DNA of 64,000 bases from Henckelia pumila (lineage: Eukaryota > Streptophyta > Magnoliopsida > Lamiales > Gesneriaceae), in contig NC_133121.1 in the NCBI RefSeq assembly GCF_033568475.1, positions 136,308,375 through 136,372,374 on the forward strand, written 5' to 3'. The notes beneath the pieces are model-generated. The model ran no database searches. It was not told the DNA's origin and saw only the letters and a program-made list of their open reading frames with translations. Below, piece by piece: positions 1 to 10,870 of this stretch. The first letter of the stretch is position 1. The number at the start of each line of letters is the position of its first letter. The translations under genes were made by a program, and so were the position numbers.

Positions 1-111
1 ATATCAACTGAGGACAACCCTGCTGACATGTTGACTAAGCCCGTTCCAATTATGAAATTCCAACATTGCCATAATCAGATGAATGTTGGAGAAACTAAGG
101 TCATCCCTTAG
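1..111 (+). pseudogene. Ty1/copia polyprotein, C-terminal end (partial)
   Basis: The window opens inside an open frame that stops with TAG at 109-111. It encodes the NPADMLTKPVP motif, which lies at the very end of plant copia RNase H domains, followed by a short tail. The rest of the polyprotein is off the left edge. It is followed at once by a purine-rich stretch and an LTR on the same strand, so it is the 3' end of a copia element. Whether the whole polyprotein is intact cannot be seen from here. Confidence 0.85.
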
Positions 112-159
112 ACTGGAGTTGCTTTGCCCGAGGTTAATAGGTAATCCATGGTGGAGATT

Positions 160-673
160 TGTGAAGATTGGATCACCTATTTAGTCATTGGTTGGATCAG
201 AGTTCAAGGTGCACATTGAGATCAAGATTAAGATGCAGAGGATCACAACTCATCTAACTGACTCAACGGCAGCAGTTAAAGGGATTGGCTACCCTAGCTT
301 CTGCATGCAATACATATATACGTAAAGGCTGGTGCATCAAGGATTATCCGAGAGATATATCGACTTCTAGATTGCTGATCTATGATTGAGTGTGGGTATC
401 TTAATTGCTTCTGTTCTTGATATTGGTTGAGTAATATCATTGTAAGCGATTTGTATTCTTGAGTGAATTCACCTTGTAAACGATTTCGATCCAAGTTATT
501 GATTGAGCCTTAGGCAAGGCAAAGTGGATGTAGGATTCTTTGATCCGAACCACTATAACTCCTGGTGTTCTTCTTGCTTTGATTCAATTATCATCTTTCG
601 AGTTTACCTTCTTGATCGTGTGATCTTAATCAAGTGTGAATTAATAGATCGTGAATCAATAGAAATCATAACA
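160..673 (+). mobile_element. 3' LTR of a Ty1/copia retrotransposon
   Basis: The LTR starts with TGT directly after a purine-rich tract (GGTGGAGAT, 150-158) and ends with ACA at 673, giving about 514 bp. Its 3' third has the wording typical of plant copia LTRs (GTGGATGTAGG, then CCGAACCACTATAA). The right edge coincides with the point where coding similarity of the NET-like gene stops, so the element inserted into that exon. The likely target duplication is CTCCT (674-678), but its partner lies outside the window. Confidence 0.8.
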
Positions 674-1758
674 CTCCTCCTGCGAACCTTTGATGTTTAG
701 GGCAGGACTTGGCCCTTGTAATGAACTTGAATCCAAAACTTTAGGATCTGTGACAGAATTATTTGAATCTTCCAAAGACCGGTGATACTTTTGAAGCTCC
801 ATTGTCAAGTGAGCAACTTCTTCTTGAGATTGCTGCATCTGTTCTTTAGCAACTCGCTGTTCCTCTTCATAAACAGATATCAAGGAGGAAAATTCAGCAT
901 TAGCATCATGAAACTTCTTATGCCCTTCATCAGTCTCTTCTTGGAGCACCTGCAGCTTCTCCTTCATAAACTCAATATTCTTCTGTTGCGACTCTTGCAT
1001 CTCACAATCATTGCTCGTGGTGATATTGTCATTATCAATGGAGGAATCATCGGTCTCCAATTCAGAACCTGTACTTTGTTCCGAACCCACATCAGAATTT
1101 CCGGAACCTTGCGATACAAGATCAGAGTGCATGGTTTTTAGGATTTTCCCGGAGACAATATTATATCGCTCAGCCAATGATCGATACATTCGATAAAACT
1201 CCTCCACCAGATTGACCAATTCTGTTTTACTCTTAAAATACAGTTCAGCCTTTTTGGCAAATGAATCCACGTCCTCTTCACCTTGGACGATTTTTAGTAT
1301 TCGTCTGACAATCTCCTCCATTTCTGAAACCAATAAACTCATCATATTGGTCATAGAATTTATTAATGTGGTACGCAAGAACTTTATAGTTGAAACTAAA
1401 GTCCATTATGCAAGAGTTTTGTAAATGACGTTTTGTGGCATGTTATCCTTTTTACAGCATGCATTTCGAATCAGTTTCTATTTACTACTATTGTTTCATC
1501 AACTGAATGTTCATATGTGCCTCATCACACTTATCGTGTATCCAAAAAGCAAAATTTTAAGTCTATCGAATACATTGCGAAACCAATGTAAAGGACAAAG
1601 GTATTCAAATTTGAAATTTGATAAATTTGGCGAAATTGTGACCAAGCAAGCAACAATGTATGTCCAATTCCAAATCTCTAACCTTCAAGATTTTCTAGTA
1701 CCCACTTGGAGTTTTTATGACTAATGTGGCTATCCCACCACCAAGAGTGAGACTTCAT
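674..1758 (-). pseudogene. NETWORKED (NET3-like) actin-binding protein gene, last exon cut by a copia element
   Basis: NET proteins bind actin through an N-terminal NAB (KIP1-like) domain and link it to membranes. Two exons join cleanly. Exon 1 (1758-1683) starts [11 protein letters not shown], the NAB signature. Exon 2 runs from 1323 leftward after a TTTCAG acceptor, and the intron is 359 bp with GT-AG ends. The joined frame gives a full NAB domain (about residues 4-85, with SFAKKAELYF and LVEEFYRMYRSLAERYN) and then an acidic, Gln/Glu-rich coiled-coil region. After about 242 residues the frame runs into the LTR and stops at 656, so the native C-terminus is lost or replaced by about five LTR-coded residues. 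NET3 proteins are short (roughly 200-300 residues), so the product could keep partial function. Confidence 0.82.
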
Positions 1759-2920
1759 TGATTCCAATCTCTTCATTCTATTTGGCCTCGCCTGTATATA
1801 GCAAAGTAGTTTCGGATCACGTTAGAAACGAGCAAATGAAAACTGGGACGGATCCAACAGGAGTGAACAAGGCCAATTTCTCTCATTTAAACAAAAAGAA
1901 ATTACTACGAACTTTCTAACAGTTGAAGTTTTAGCCTCACTACTGCACGTCTTTCCCCTCATATATATATATAGAGTCGAAACAAGTTTCTTACATCTTT
2001 TGATGCCATTGCTGCAAACACAAAAGCAACCTGATACTTCTTGGTAAAAACAAACGAAACACCTGGAGCAGTCCGGTGGAGTGTACTTTGAAAGCTTAGA
2101 TAGTGTGAGATTTATTTTCACCAAGTGAGAGAGAGCATTACAGCTATTTGAATCTGAAACATTCATCAAATTAATTAAATATAAGTTTTTTCCTACTGAA
2201 ACTGATATATTATTTTTTTAGTAAACCTTGGATCAAGAGTCCAATCTAATGAAGAACGCACTTTTATCTCAGAAATGTATATTCAACGTATCCCTATATA
2301 AATATTGCATTATTCTAATATCTTATGAGTGTCCAATGGATGGAATCACGAGTGTATTTGACCCGTGATCATCGATGTGATTTCTCCTATTAATATTTTC
2401 TTCGAACGAGAGTTTGTTACACCAAACAAACTGACTTGTCTTGATTTTCTGGTATATATTGAAAGACAAGAGGCTCTACATGTTCTGTTTTTATTTATTT
2501 AAAAAAAAGGAAAGTATAAATATTGCACTAGGGAGTATATAAGTTTCATAGGTACTTTTTACGTGAATTTATTTTTTCTTGGAACAATATTCATTTGAAA
2601 TTGGCGATGATAATAAAGTGAAGGTGCATTTGATGCCATTGATCTCATCTAGCCGTTTATTCAACAGTATATGCTCCACAGCTTGCATAGATCTTTTTGA
2701 CACAGCTTGCATAGTTCTTGTTTCTGTCAAAAAGATCTATGAATCAAAGCATATCCCAATCATATAAATTAACAATGCCAAACTAAATTCCTAGATATTG
2801 TAGATTTATTCTATACATATACAAACCTTTCACGTGTATAAAGATGTAAAAGACATAAAACTCACTTGGTTATATTTATTCGATATTCATAGACGTAAGA
2901 GAGTGTAAAAGAAAATAAAG
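1759..2920. other. Intergenic spacer between two divergent genes
   Basis: The spacer lies upstream of both the NET-like gene (minus) and the cysteine-rich protein gene (plus), so it should hold both promoters. It is AT-rich. An open frame at 1822-2169 (minus) resembles no family I know and is probably chance. The one structured element is the hairpin at 2669-2754, described separately. Confidence 0.6.
2669..2754. repeat. Inverted repeat with a perfect 17-bp stem
   Basis: The sequence CATAGATCTTTTTGACA (2686-2702) is followed after a 22-nt loop by its exact reverse complement (2725-2741). An outer 7-bp pairing (ATATGCT at 2669-2675 with AGCATAT at 2748-2754) extends the fold across an internal loop. 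The motif CACAGCTTGCATAG also occurs twice as a direct repeat (2677-2690 and 2701-2714). It could be a local duplication and inversion, or a young MIR-like hairpin. I do not recognise a known miRNA. Confidence 0.6.
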
Positions 2921-3703
2921 ATGGGCAAAAGATGGCCAAATCTACGAGCCATAATCCTCGCCATTTTCTTCGTCTCGCACAGCTTAGCCAAAGCGGAGAG
3001 TAATTTCTTGTCTTTACATTAGAAGAATATCGTAAAATATATATGTTTTTTATACATTATATTATATATATATACATAATACATAAATAAAATTTGAATT
3101 TCTAGTACAATAATTCTTGAAATTACAATATCATGAAGATTAGAAATACGTTATAATCTTGGCGATGATGCAAGGCAATACTTTGTGCAGATACAACGGA
3201 TCCCACAAACAATGTGAATTTAAGTCCCATCCAAGCTTGGAGGAGTGCTTATTACTGCTTGCAGAATGTAAGAACTGGGCGAAAGATCTTTCCTACAAGA
3301 GCAATTTTCACACCAACTTTTGTATCAATTTCATAAGATCATACCATGTAAGCTTACGTTATTTGATAATATGCAGATATCTAACAGCTGCCCACAAAAC
3401 TATACGCTAACAATGTCAGGATGGCTAAACGTAACCTCCAGTGACGGCCAGTCGTTCTGCGCAGGAGGGTGTGCGGCTCACACTAGGGATGTGCTACTGT
3501 GCCTTGAACATGTCAAAAGGGACTTTTACTTTGCAAACAAAGCTACCATCCAAGATCTCAACAAAACCATCAACAATGGCTGCAACACCTCGCTAGGTTT
3601 CACTGGAGTCAGTTTATACCAATCTCATGGATACAGATTTAGCTCCACTCCAGTTTTCGCTTCTCTATCAGCTGCAGTCGTGGCGTTGATGACCTTGTTC
3701 TAG
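2921..3703 (+). CDS. Small secreted cysteine-rich protein, probably GPI-anchored (DUF7731-like)
   Basis: Three exons (2921-2999, 3191-3267, 3377-3703) with GT-AG introns join into 160 codons plus stop. The N-terminus is a signal peptide (MGKRWPNLRAIILAIFFV). The mature part has WRSAYYCLQN, an NSCPQNYTL segment, FCAGGCAAHT, a conserved VKRDFYFANKAT stretch and NNGCNTS, with about six cysteines and several N-glycosylation sequons. The last 15 residues are hydrophobic, as expected of a GPI-anchor signal. I know this pattern from a plant-specific family of unknown function, filed I believe as DUF7731. Role unknown; location probably the outer face of the plasma membrane. The first two exons are too short to show as long open frames. 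Confidence 0.8.
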
Positions 3704-3975
3704 ATGAAAATTCGTGTTTTCCTGTTATGTTGCATAAAGGTGGAATAAAAGCATAAATAAATGTTGAGTCAAACTGCCCACAAATAATTATTGAGCCAGG
3801 GCTTCACAGAACAGATCAAAATAACTATAAGGGTTTCACTTGAAGGGGTTATTAGGGCTTATTAGTTATTATTCAAGCCTTAAGAATGTTTTATAGGTAG
3901 TTTTCATCTACCCTCAAGGTTGAATCAAACATAAAATAAGGAACGCGACACGGCATAAAGGTAAATAATCCATAT
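3704..3975. other. 3' flank of the cysteine-rich protein gene
   Basis: This stretch probably holds the 3' UTR. AATAAA-like signals occur near 3745 (GGAATAAAAGC) and 3756. I see no other gene. Confidence 0.4.
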
Positions 3976-4177
3976 ATGAATGTACTTTTGAGTCGAACAC
4001 ACCTCACTCTTTGAAAGTATCTTGTTTTAAAAAAGAAAGAAAAAGATATGACACCACACATGAATGCACTCTCTACTTCAGAACAAAATATATAATTGGT
4101 ATGATATCCAAGTAAAAATCGAAAATTATTAAACCTTAAAAGTGGTGATAGTACAAGTACCTTAAAAAGATTTAAAA

Positions 4178-4261
4178 GGGGCCTCAGAAGTAATCTATAA
4201 CATTCTTCACCTCAACAAATCAGACAATGTAGGCAATAGAGTTTCGATCATCACAGGCCCC
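4178..4261 (-). ncRNA. C/D-box snoRNA candidate, copy 1
   Basis: Read on the minus strand, the 84-nt segment has a GGGGCC/GGCCCC terminal stem. Next to it are a perfect C box (GTGATGA), an internal D' box (CTGA), a C'-like box (GGTGAAG) and a D box (CTGA) just before the closing stem. The order and spacing are those of C/D snoRNAs, which guide 2'-O-methylation of rRNA or snRNA in the nucleolus. The stretches in front of D' (CTATTGCCTACATTG) and D (ATAGATTACTT) would be the guides. The target is not identified. No coding frame crosses it. Confidence 0.72.
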
Positions 4262-4570
4262 AAACAATATCTGGAAAAAAGGATAAAGAAAAACTTTCCA
4301 TTCATCTTCCCATGATCATTTTATACAGATCTACGAGGCCGTAGATGAATGTACATTTGAGTCGAACACACCTCACCATTCAAAAAGAATTTAAAAAAAA
4401 TGGATGACACCACACACGAATGCGATTTCTACTCCAGAAGAAAATGTACTATTGGTATTATATCCAAGAAAAACTGAAAATCAAACTTGAGAGTAACAAT
4501 GATGTACGAAGCTTATAATACTCCATGAGTCCATGAAATATTTTCGTGCATCATTCAAAATTTATCAAAA

Positions 4571-4652
4571 GGGGCCTCAGAAGTAATCTAGAACATTCTT
4601 CACCTCAAAGAATCAGACAATGTAGGCAATAGTTTGGATAATCATAGGCCCC
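4571..4652 (-). ncRNA. C/D-box snoRNA candidate, copy 2 (paralog of copy 1)
   Basis: It has the same layout as copy 1: GGGGCC/GGCCCC stem, C box ATGATTA (one base off consensus), D' CTGA, C'-like GGTGAAG and D CTGA. The guide before D' is unchanged in its 15 bases nearest the box. The guide before D differs by one base from copy 1 (A to C), outside the part nearest the box. Tandem duplication of snoRNA genes is common in plants. The weaker C box means copy 2 may be less efficient. Confidence 0.68.
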
Positions 4653-5099
4653 CAAGAAAATTGGAAAAAAAAAAAACTTTTCAATCATCTACGCATTAAC
4701 CTTTCGTACAAATTTAGGAGCAACATTCTCAACTCCCCAAGTACCAAACAAGTTGCTTACGCTTACATCTCCTCCGGCTCGCAACTACAAAAAACTCCTT
4801 CATCACGATTTTAATTTATCCTCTTCCATGATTAGATCCACTACACAAATCATAAACAGGGTAAAAATCAAAATTTCGGAAAATTAGAAACCAAAGACTC
4901 TGATTCCGATCCATAACTCAGAAGAGCGCCTCGATAATTTGCTCCCAAAATAACATAGTCACAAACCTTGATTTCGGAGCTTTAATCCACCATTTCAGCA
5001 GTCGGATTTTCCAGGTGAAATCTCGAGAATGCTGCTGATGTCGAATTTGAAGGCTCGCGAATGGGAAATCAGAAATACTCGTTGGCGGCCAAGCGTGCA

Positions 5100-5215
5100 T
5101 TCAAGGGTTTTAGATTCTGCAGTTCAGTGGATATGGGCTTCTAAAGTGTTGGGCTTTATAGGAAATGGGTTTCCACAAACGATAAAAATCAGGTTTTTAT
5201 AGCCCAAACCCACTT
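5100..5215 (-). promoter_or_regulatory. Putative promoter of the snoRNA-bearing transcript
   Basis: On the minus strand the segment holds TATAAAAA (5201-5194). A TGGGCT element (site II type) sits immediately upstream (5206-5201), a further GCCCAA lies at 5147-5142, and a telo-box-like AAACCCTT occurs near 5110-5103. Plant snoRNA and ribosomal genes typically combine site II and telo-box elements, so this fits a precursor running left through both snoRNA candidates. The start site is not determined. A 60-codon open frame at 4918-5100 (minus) is probably non-coding leader. Confidence 0.5.
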
Positions 5216-6281
5216 ACCCAAAATAATAACACATCGTCTTAAATCTTAAATCAATCTTATCATTTAGTTTTTTCAAACAAAAAATTATGATAAATCCGCA
5301 GTTGATAACTTTCGATAAGAGTAAAATTTTGAACTAACGTAATTGATCTTAATTTATATCTAATTAATTAGATATAATAATAAGATACATGATGTCTATG
5401 AGTTTCAAATAATCTAACCTTTTACTTTATCTAACCATTGAATTTTATTAATTTATAGGGGTAATAATAAATCGATAAGTTAATAGTTTATTATTTTAAA
5501 AAAAATGTGTTTTCGATCAAACTAACATATAGTAATTAAATTAATGTAGCACTAATATTTTTCGTATTATTTACTAAAAACGATATTTGTATATTATCCA
5601 AGGGAAAATGTGTGTTTTCATAATTACAAAACTTATAGTAAATTACAGCTAAAGTAATTGAAAATCAAATTAAAGATACACTATTTTTAGAACTAGTTAC
5701 ACGAAAGAATTAATTCATATTCATAATTTTTTGTCACAGTTCGAATCACAACATTAGAATTTTTGGATGCAATAAGAAAAATTAGAATTCTCTGTTATTC
5801 CCCTGATTTTAATTATGTTTTGGGAATTATTTAAAAAAAAAACCTTTCAAGAGCTAAATTAATTCAGGTGGTTTATAACTTGAATGATTAGTTTAGAGAG
5901 TTACAATGTACTTCTTTAATTAAACATGCATGCTTTCGAAAAACTCCTTTGAGGTCGTCTATTAGTTCATTGTGTGAGATTAATCTCCTAATTTGTTTCA
6001 AATAATAAAAAAAATATTATTTTTTACGCTACAAATATAATGTTTCGCGCTAAATCTGAGTCGAAAAAATTTATCTGACGAATATAAATTAGTGATATTT
6101 GTGTTACAAAAGACGCAATCATATACTTTTGGTTATAACTAAGTACATGTTTGTCCACGGCATAGTGTCTGGACTTATTTTTTGTCAGTCGAATTTGATA
6201 TGTTGAATGAGTACACTAAAAATTTGAGATGTTCGTCATTGAAATAAATCAATGGCATGCGTATAAATTATATTTGATTTA

Positions 6282-6333
<52 letters not shown>

Positions 6334-9300
6334 AATATGACTGATAAGCAGTCAAAATATATTAATCACGAGGAATGAGTCTAATTCTGGCTCAAGGATT
6401 ATTGGCAGAAAATGTACTTATTAAAGCACATGTTGCTAACGATTTTCTAGTCCACGGCCCACGCCCATCAAATAAATAAATAAATAAACAGTACCATTTC
6501 TAAACAATTCAATAAAGCTTGGACTTGTCAATGCCAAATGACATTTGAGTTTGCGTGGTAGATAAGTATTTTACAAATGATTATGATGAGATTGATTTTT
6601 CTGCTAATATAATGTCAGATTCACTTGTCGCGGGACGTGTTCAGTGTGATTTATCTCACTAACATTATTTGAAAATTATTGCGTTAGTTCAGAGTAATCG
6701 AATACACATCAAAATTCAAATAGTAACGACTGTGGATTCTTATGTCATAAAAAAATAAAAATAAAGCGGGAACTTGTCGATTGAGTGAGTGTAGGAACGC
6801 ATTTTGTGATTTTTTTTGGGTTATATTAATTAAAGGATTCTGATATAATATTTATATTTTATTGAATATATTTTTTTTGTTCAATGGCTTGTTAATATTT
6901 AAAATGTGTTTCATTGTTTTATTTTATCTATCTCAATAATTTCCTATGAGGAGAATGGATAAAATTTTTGCTAATGTCGTCTTATGGTTTCTTTTGTGAG
7001 ACAGTGTGTCTAGAATCAAACGTTTATCTAGAAGCCAAAATTTATAGTTATTAACCAATGCGCAACTTTATTCTCTTAAACTTGTGAAAGAGCAATAGGT
7101 CGGATTATTAAATTCATGAGTCTAGGGAGGGCATGTCGTATTGCTGGTGTTCCCTCATATCCCTTCAATATCAGACTATCGATCTTATCCTTTCCCTACC
7201 ACTGGTCATATCCCCAACAAAGACAGTATTACCTATTAAGATCTATTGTCTCTCTTTCAAAGTTTTAACACTGAAAAAAGTTGGATAGACGTGACAACTT
7301 TTTCCAGTGAGATATCTCTCCTTCTACCATCGTCTAAATGCAAAGAACTCTTGAATGGTTGCTGGAAGGGTTGCCTAAGTCAATATAAGGCTTATGGGGG
7401 AAGAAAACGTTAAGAAAATATGCAGCAAAATGTGCAATATATTATGTATGAGATTGTGTATATTATGAATGTTTTTTTTTTCACGAATGAATCAAACCTG
7501 AATATTTATAGGTGAAGCATTTAAGAGTCCTACTCAAACCAGAATATCAAGAAGATTTATTCCTTTCTGAATTCAAACTTTCCTCGTTATCAAATATTGT
7601 TTACTTATATTTCAAGATATACGATTATCTAGATAAGAAATAATATTTTTGATTCATCTTTCAAGATCGAGTATTTACGAGGATATCATACAGACCACTT
7701 AACCAACTTGGAGCTTACCAATAAGTCACTCATCTAAGTATTATTTTCACTCATGTACGCTTAACCCAACAGACAGAACACATACTCTAATTAACATATA
7801 AAAAAATTAAATTTTTTTTATATATTATTCGGATCAACCCATTTTACGAATAAATATTTATGAGTTATGATCTCGTCTCACATAAAACTTAGCTGAAAGA
7901 ACAGGTGTCGTTCATGGTCTCTAATTTAAAGTTTTCTATTCGGTAACCTTTTAATAGTTAAATAAATTGGATATTAGTTACTAAAAAATAAAATAGAATA
8001 AAATCAAAACTCCTCAATGATATATATATATATATATATAATATTATTATTATATATATACAAATTTTATGCATATATAATATGAAAGAGTTATGTTTTC
8101 CTCAAAAAAAAAATATGAAAGAGTTATATATAATAAATAAATACATATATAATATGAAATTTTTTAATTGGGAAAAAGATTTTTATGAAAATAGTGGAAG
8201 GCGGCGACATGTGAATGGCCACGTAGAAGAGTTTGGTCACATTTGGTCACCAACCGTTGGACCCATCCTCTTCTTATTCTTATCCACGCAATTTCCAGGC
8301 AACTATATAGAAATTAATTAATCAATATATATTCTCAAAGAAAAATTTAAATAAATCAATTTATTTGTCAAAAACATAATATATTTCATGAAAGGCAAAT
8401 ACTCGTAACAATTTTAAGAAAAGTATATAGAATTTACTTAGTTAGAGATCCATACATTAGTTGAAAATTTAAGGCTTGATTGTTTTAACAAACAAGTTTA
8501 TTTATGCCCCAAAAAAAAAACATTCATATCTCCGACAAAACCCGATAGAGACCCATCCGTAGATCGATATTCATTTGAATAATAATAATAAGATCACAAA
8601 TAACTCAGCAAGCATCATTAGAGTATCACTGAAATCAGATAAAATGTTTTGTACTCCATCAACCTAAATTTCTTGCAAATAACAAATATTTTCGAAAAAG
8701 AAATATTTATATGGTGTGAACTTTGAAGTGAGTGGATATAAATATATATATATATAGAAAAAAACATGTTGGAAGACTTATTTTCACAAAATGTAACGGT
8801 CAAACTATTTATTTTCTGTGTGTAGAATATATATAGACTGAATAAAAAGATAAAAAAAAAAAACTTTAATGAGATGATTTGATCAATTTTATAAGACGAA
8901 TCTTTTATTTGAATCATTTATGAAAAATATTATTTTTTATTATAAATATAAGGTAAATTAACGGTCTCATTTTACAAAAAATCTAATCTTTAAATATTTG
9001 AATACCAACTATGCCCCAAGTGTAGAGAAATTGAGCAGGGGCCGCCCAATAATTATTGAACTATCAAAACCAACATAAACCACATATAAATTCTTCTCCT
9101 AGATGGAATTAGATCTTTCTTCCAAGGACTATTATTAGTTTATACCGTCTTTATCGTATGGATTCGTCTAGTATATTGTTTTGATTAAATAATCTCATAC
9201 ATCTTCAACCGGATTAGAAATTGCTTCTTTAGGAATTGATGATAATTGGCTCATTAATAAATAAAGAATACATCTTTTTTGCTCTTGATAATATGTCTAA

Positions 9301-10102
9301 GTCAGTGGAGTAAATTAACATTTGGTTAGCGGTTAGGTGTACGATTTCTTTTATCAATATTTTCTTAAAGTATTGCACATAAATTGTCCAGTGTAATTTA
9401 CTTGACTAGTGTAGTTTTCAGGATATTGCGTTAGTCCGTGATTTACATACAGTTCACAGCGAAATGTAGCAGGTGCGAATTCCCACGTTATAAAAAAATA
9501 CATCTCTTTAAATACGGTCGACGGGTTGATCTTGGATCATATCAAAATAAAAATTTATCTCATAAAATAGACCAAAAAACCATCTAACTTGAATTTTTCT
9601 GATAAATAAATTAGCATATCATGTCTCTTTTTCTTGAACTTACGCATCGAGCTATAAATCAAGGGAAAATATTGTATTTTTTGTTGGTGTATTAGTTGTG
9701 TCACACGAAAATATCTTATGTTGGATTTCTCATAATCGTTTTTAAGTTATCAATTAATATCTTCACGCTCAAATCATTTAATTCCTAGACGTGAGAAATA
9801 TGTGTTTGTTTATTTTTTGTGTTCCGTAAATATCCTGAATACTAAAATTAAGATATCAACTACTCATGTTTTTTTTAGAATTAATTTTTATAATACATTA
9901 AATTAAAATGTCCAATAGATTGGAACTAATTAGAAATATATTACAAAATCTCTTGTCAAAAATTTGAGTATATATATTATACTATTTTACTGAATACACA
10001 CTCGCTCTAAATATAGGATAATAACTACTGACAAATTGGCTCAATTTTTTAATTATAATTTCCCACGTCATTTCTGGCCAACCATATATCGCCACGTAAA
10101 GA
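5216..10102. other. AT-rich intergenic DNA
   Basis: I see no convincing gene in this 4.9 kb. It has a (TA)n microsatellite at about 6286-6328, a shorter one at 8022-8040, an (AAAT)n run near 6471-6488, and worn remnants of the GAGACGGTCTC-type MITE family (about 7865-7895 and 8885-8985). Open frames at 8082-8321 and 8618-8917 are low-complexity and resemble no family. Confidence 0.6.
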
Positions 10103-10870
10103 TCAGCTGATGTCGTTGATGATGTCATTAATGAAGTCATCAAAGTCAAACTCCCCGAATTCTTCGGTCAGGTGGTCACTCGACATCCTTATGCCCGGCA
10201 GGCCCAGCGGCAAATCGAAGTCGAACCCCAACTCGTCGCCGCCGTAGCTTAGGCCGTCGAAAGCCGGAAACTCCTCGAACCGGAGCACTGATGTCGGAGA
10301 CAGGGCGGAGCCGTTTCCGGAAGAAACGGCCTCACTCTCAGTCACGGAGCCGTCTGTGGCGGGGGAGGCCACAGGGAAGTTGGTCACAGCGGCGGGGCCT
10401 TTCAGTTTCACGGCCGCGCTGTCGTAAACGGTGGCGGCTTCTTCCGGGGTGTCGTATGTTCCCAGCCAGACCCGTTTCCCGAGAGTCGGGTCCCGGATCT
10501 CGGCCGCCCATCTCCCCCACGGCCGCTGGCGAACGCCGCGGAACTTCTTCCGGCTGGTGACGTCATTCCCAGCCGGTCTCCACCGCCTCTTTTTCTTGAA
10601 TCGATCTCGATCTCGTCCAGGTAGCTGTTGCATGGACGGTACTGTACTTCGGAAGCTGATCTCTTCCACGTGCCTTTTGACCCTCCGCAAGCAGAGTCCC
10701 GCGGCGTAGTCCGATTCATCGCCGGAGGAGTCCGTAGCGTCTCCGTCCGTAAGAATTAGCCTAACAACTTTCCGGGTTCGCTTCGCGTCGGCGGCGGATC
10801 TCCGGTGATCTACGAGCTTGGAAGTAGAGACTACGTGTTCCGTAAACTTGAATCGTCTCTGTACTTCCAT
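10103..10870 (-). CDS. Cytokinin response factor (ERF/AP2 transcription factor, group VI)
   Basis: An intronless gene of 255 codons. Residues 10-52 form the CRF domain ([11 protein letters not shown] through [19 protein letters not shown]), which defines CRFs and mediates their dimerisation and phosphotransfer-protein contacts. Residues 110-166 are a complete AP2/ERF DNA-binding domain ([30 protein letters not shown]) with the Ala and Asp typical of GCC-box binders. Residues 191-196 (SPTSVL) match the SP(T/V)xVL phosphorylation motif of the family. The C-terminus is acidic, as in an activation domain. Nuclear regulator of cytokinin-linked development and stress response. The gene is much more GC-rich than its surroundings. 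The Arabidopsis ortholog (CRF1-CRF6 range) cannot be named safely. Confidence 0.95.
   Translation of the reverse strand: MEVQRRFKFTEHVVSTSKLVDHRRSAADAKRTRKVVRLILTDGDATDSSGDESDYAAGLCLRRVKRHVEEISFRSTVPSMQQLPGRDRDRFKKKRRWRPAGNDVTSRKKFRGVRQRPWGRWAAEIRDPTLGKRVWLGTYDTPEEAATVYDSAAVKLKGPAAVTNFPVASPATDGSVTESEAVSSGNGSALSPTSVLRFEEFPAFDGLSYGGDELGFDFDLPLGLPGIRMSSDHLTEEFGEFDFDDFINDIINDIS

Larger units (their letters stand above)
3976..4653 (-). repeat. Two tandem units of about 370-395 bp, each with a snoRNA-like core
   Basis: Unit 1 (about 3976-4261) and unit 2 (about 4345-4653) match in two blocks. The first block (3976-4112 versus 4345-4470) shares GAGTCGAACACACCTCAC, GACACCACACA and a GGTATNATATCCAAG end. 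The second block (4178-4261 versus 4571-4652) is the snoRNA-like core. The spacers between blocks have diverged far more than the blocks, as expected if the blocks are functional RNAs and the spacers are not. Confidence 0.7.

Noticed and set aside
1822-2169. 115-codon open frame on the minus strand
   Set aside because: It resembles no family, lies in the upstream region of the NET-like gene and has low-complexity stretches.
4754-4880. Possible third C/D snoRNA (a GTGATGA box occurs on the minus strand near 4807)
   Set aside because: No D box or closing stem at a suitable distance.
4918-5100. 60-codon open frame upstream of the snoRNA pair
   Set aside because: No recognisable protein. The position fits a non-coding leader of the snoRNA precursor.
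8082-8321. Open frame in AT-rich spacer
   Set aside because: Its N-terminal half is repeated AATATGAAAGAGTTAT-type sequence; no homology recognised and no gene-like composition.
10291-10719. Several overlapping open frames on both strands
   Set aside because: They are shadows of the GC-rich CRF gene in other frames.
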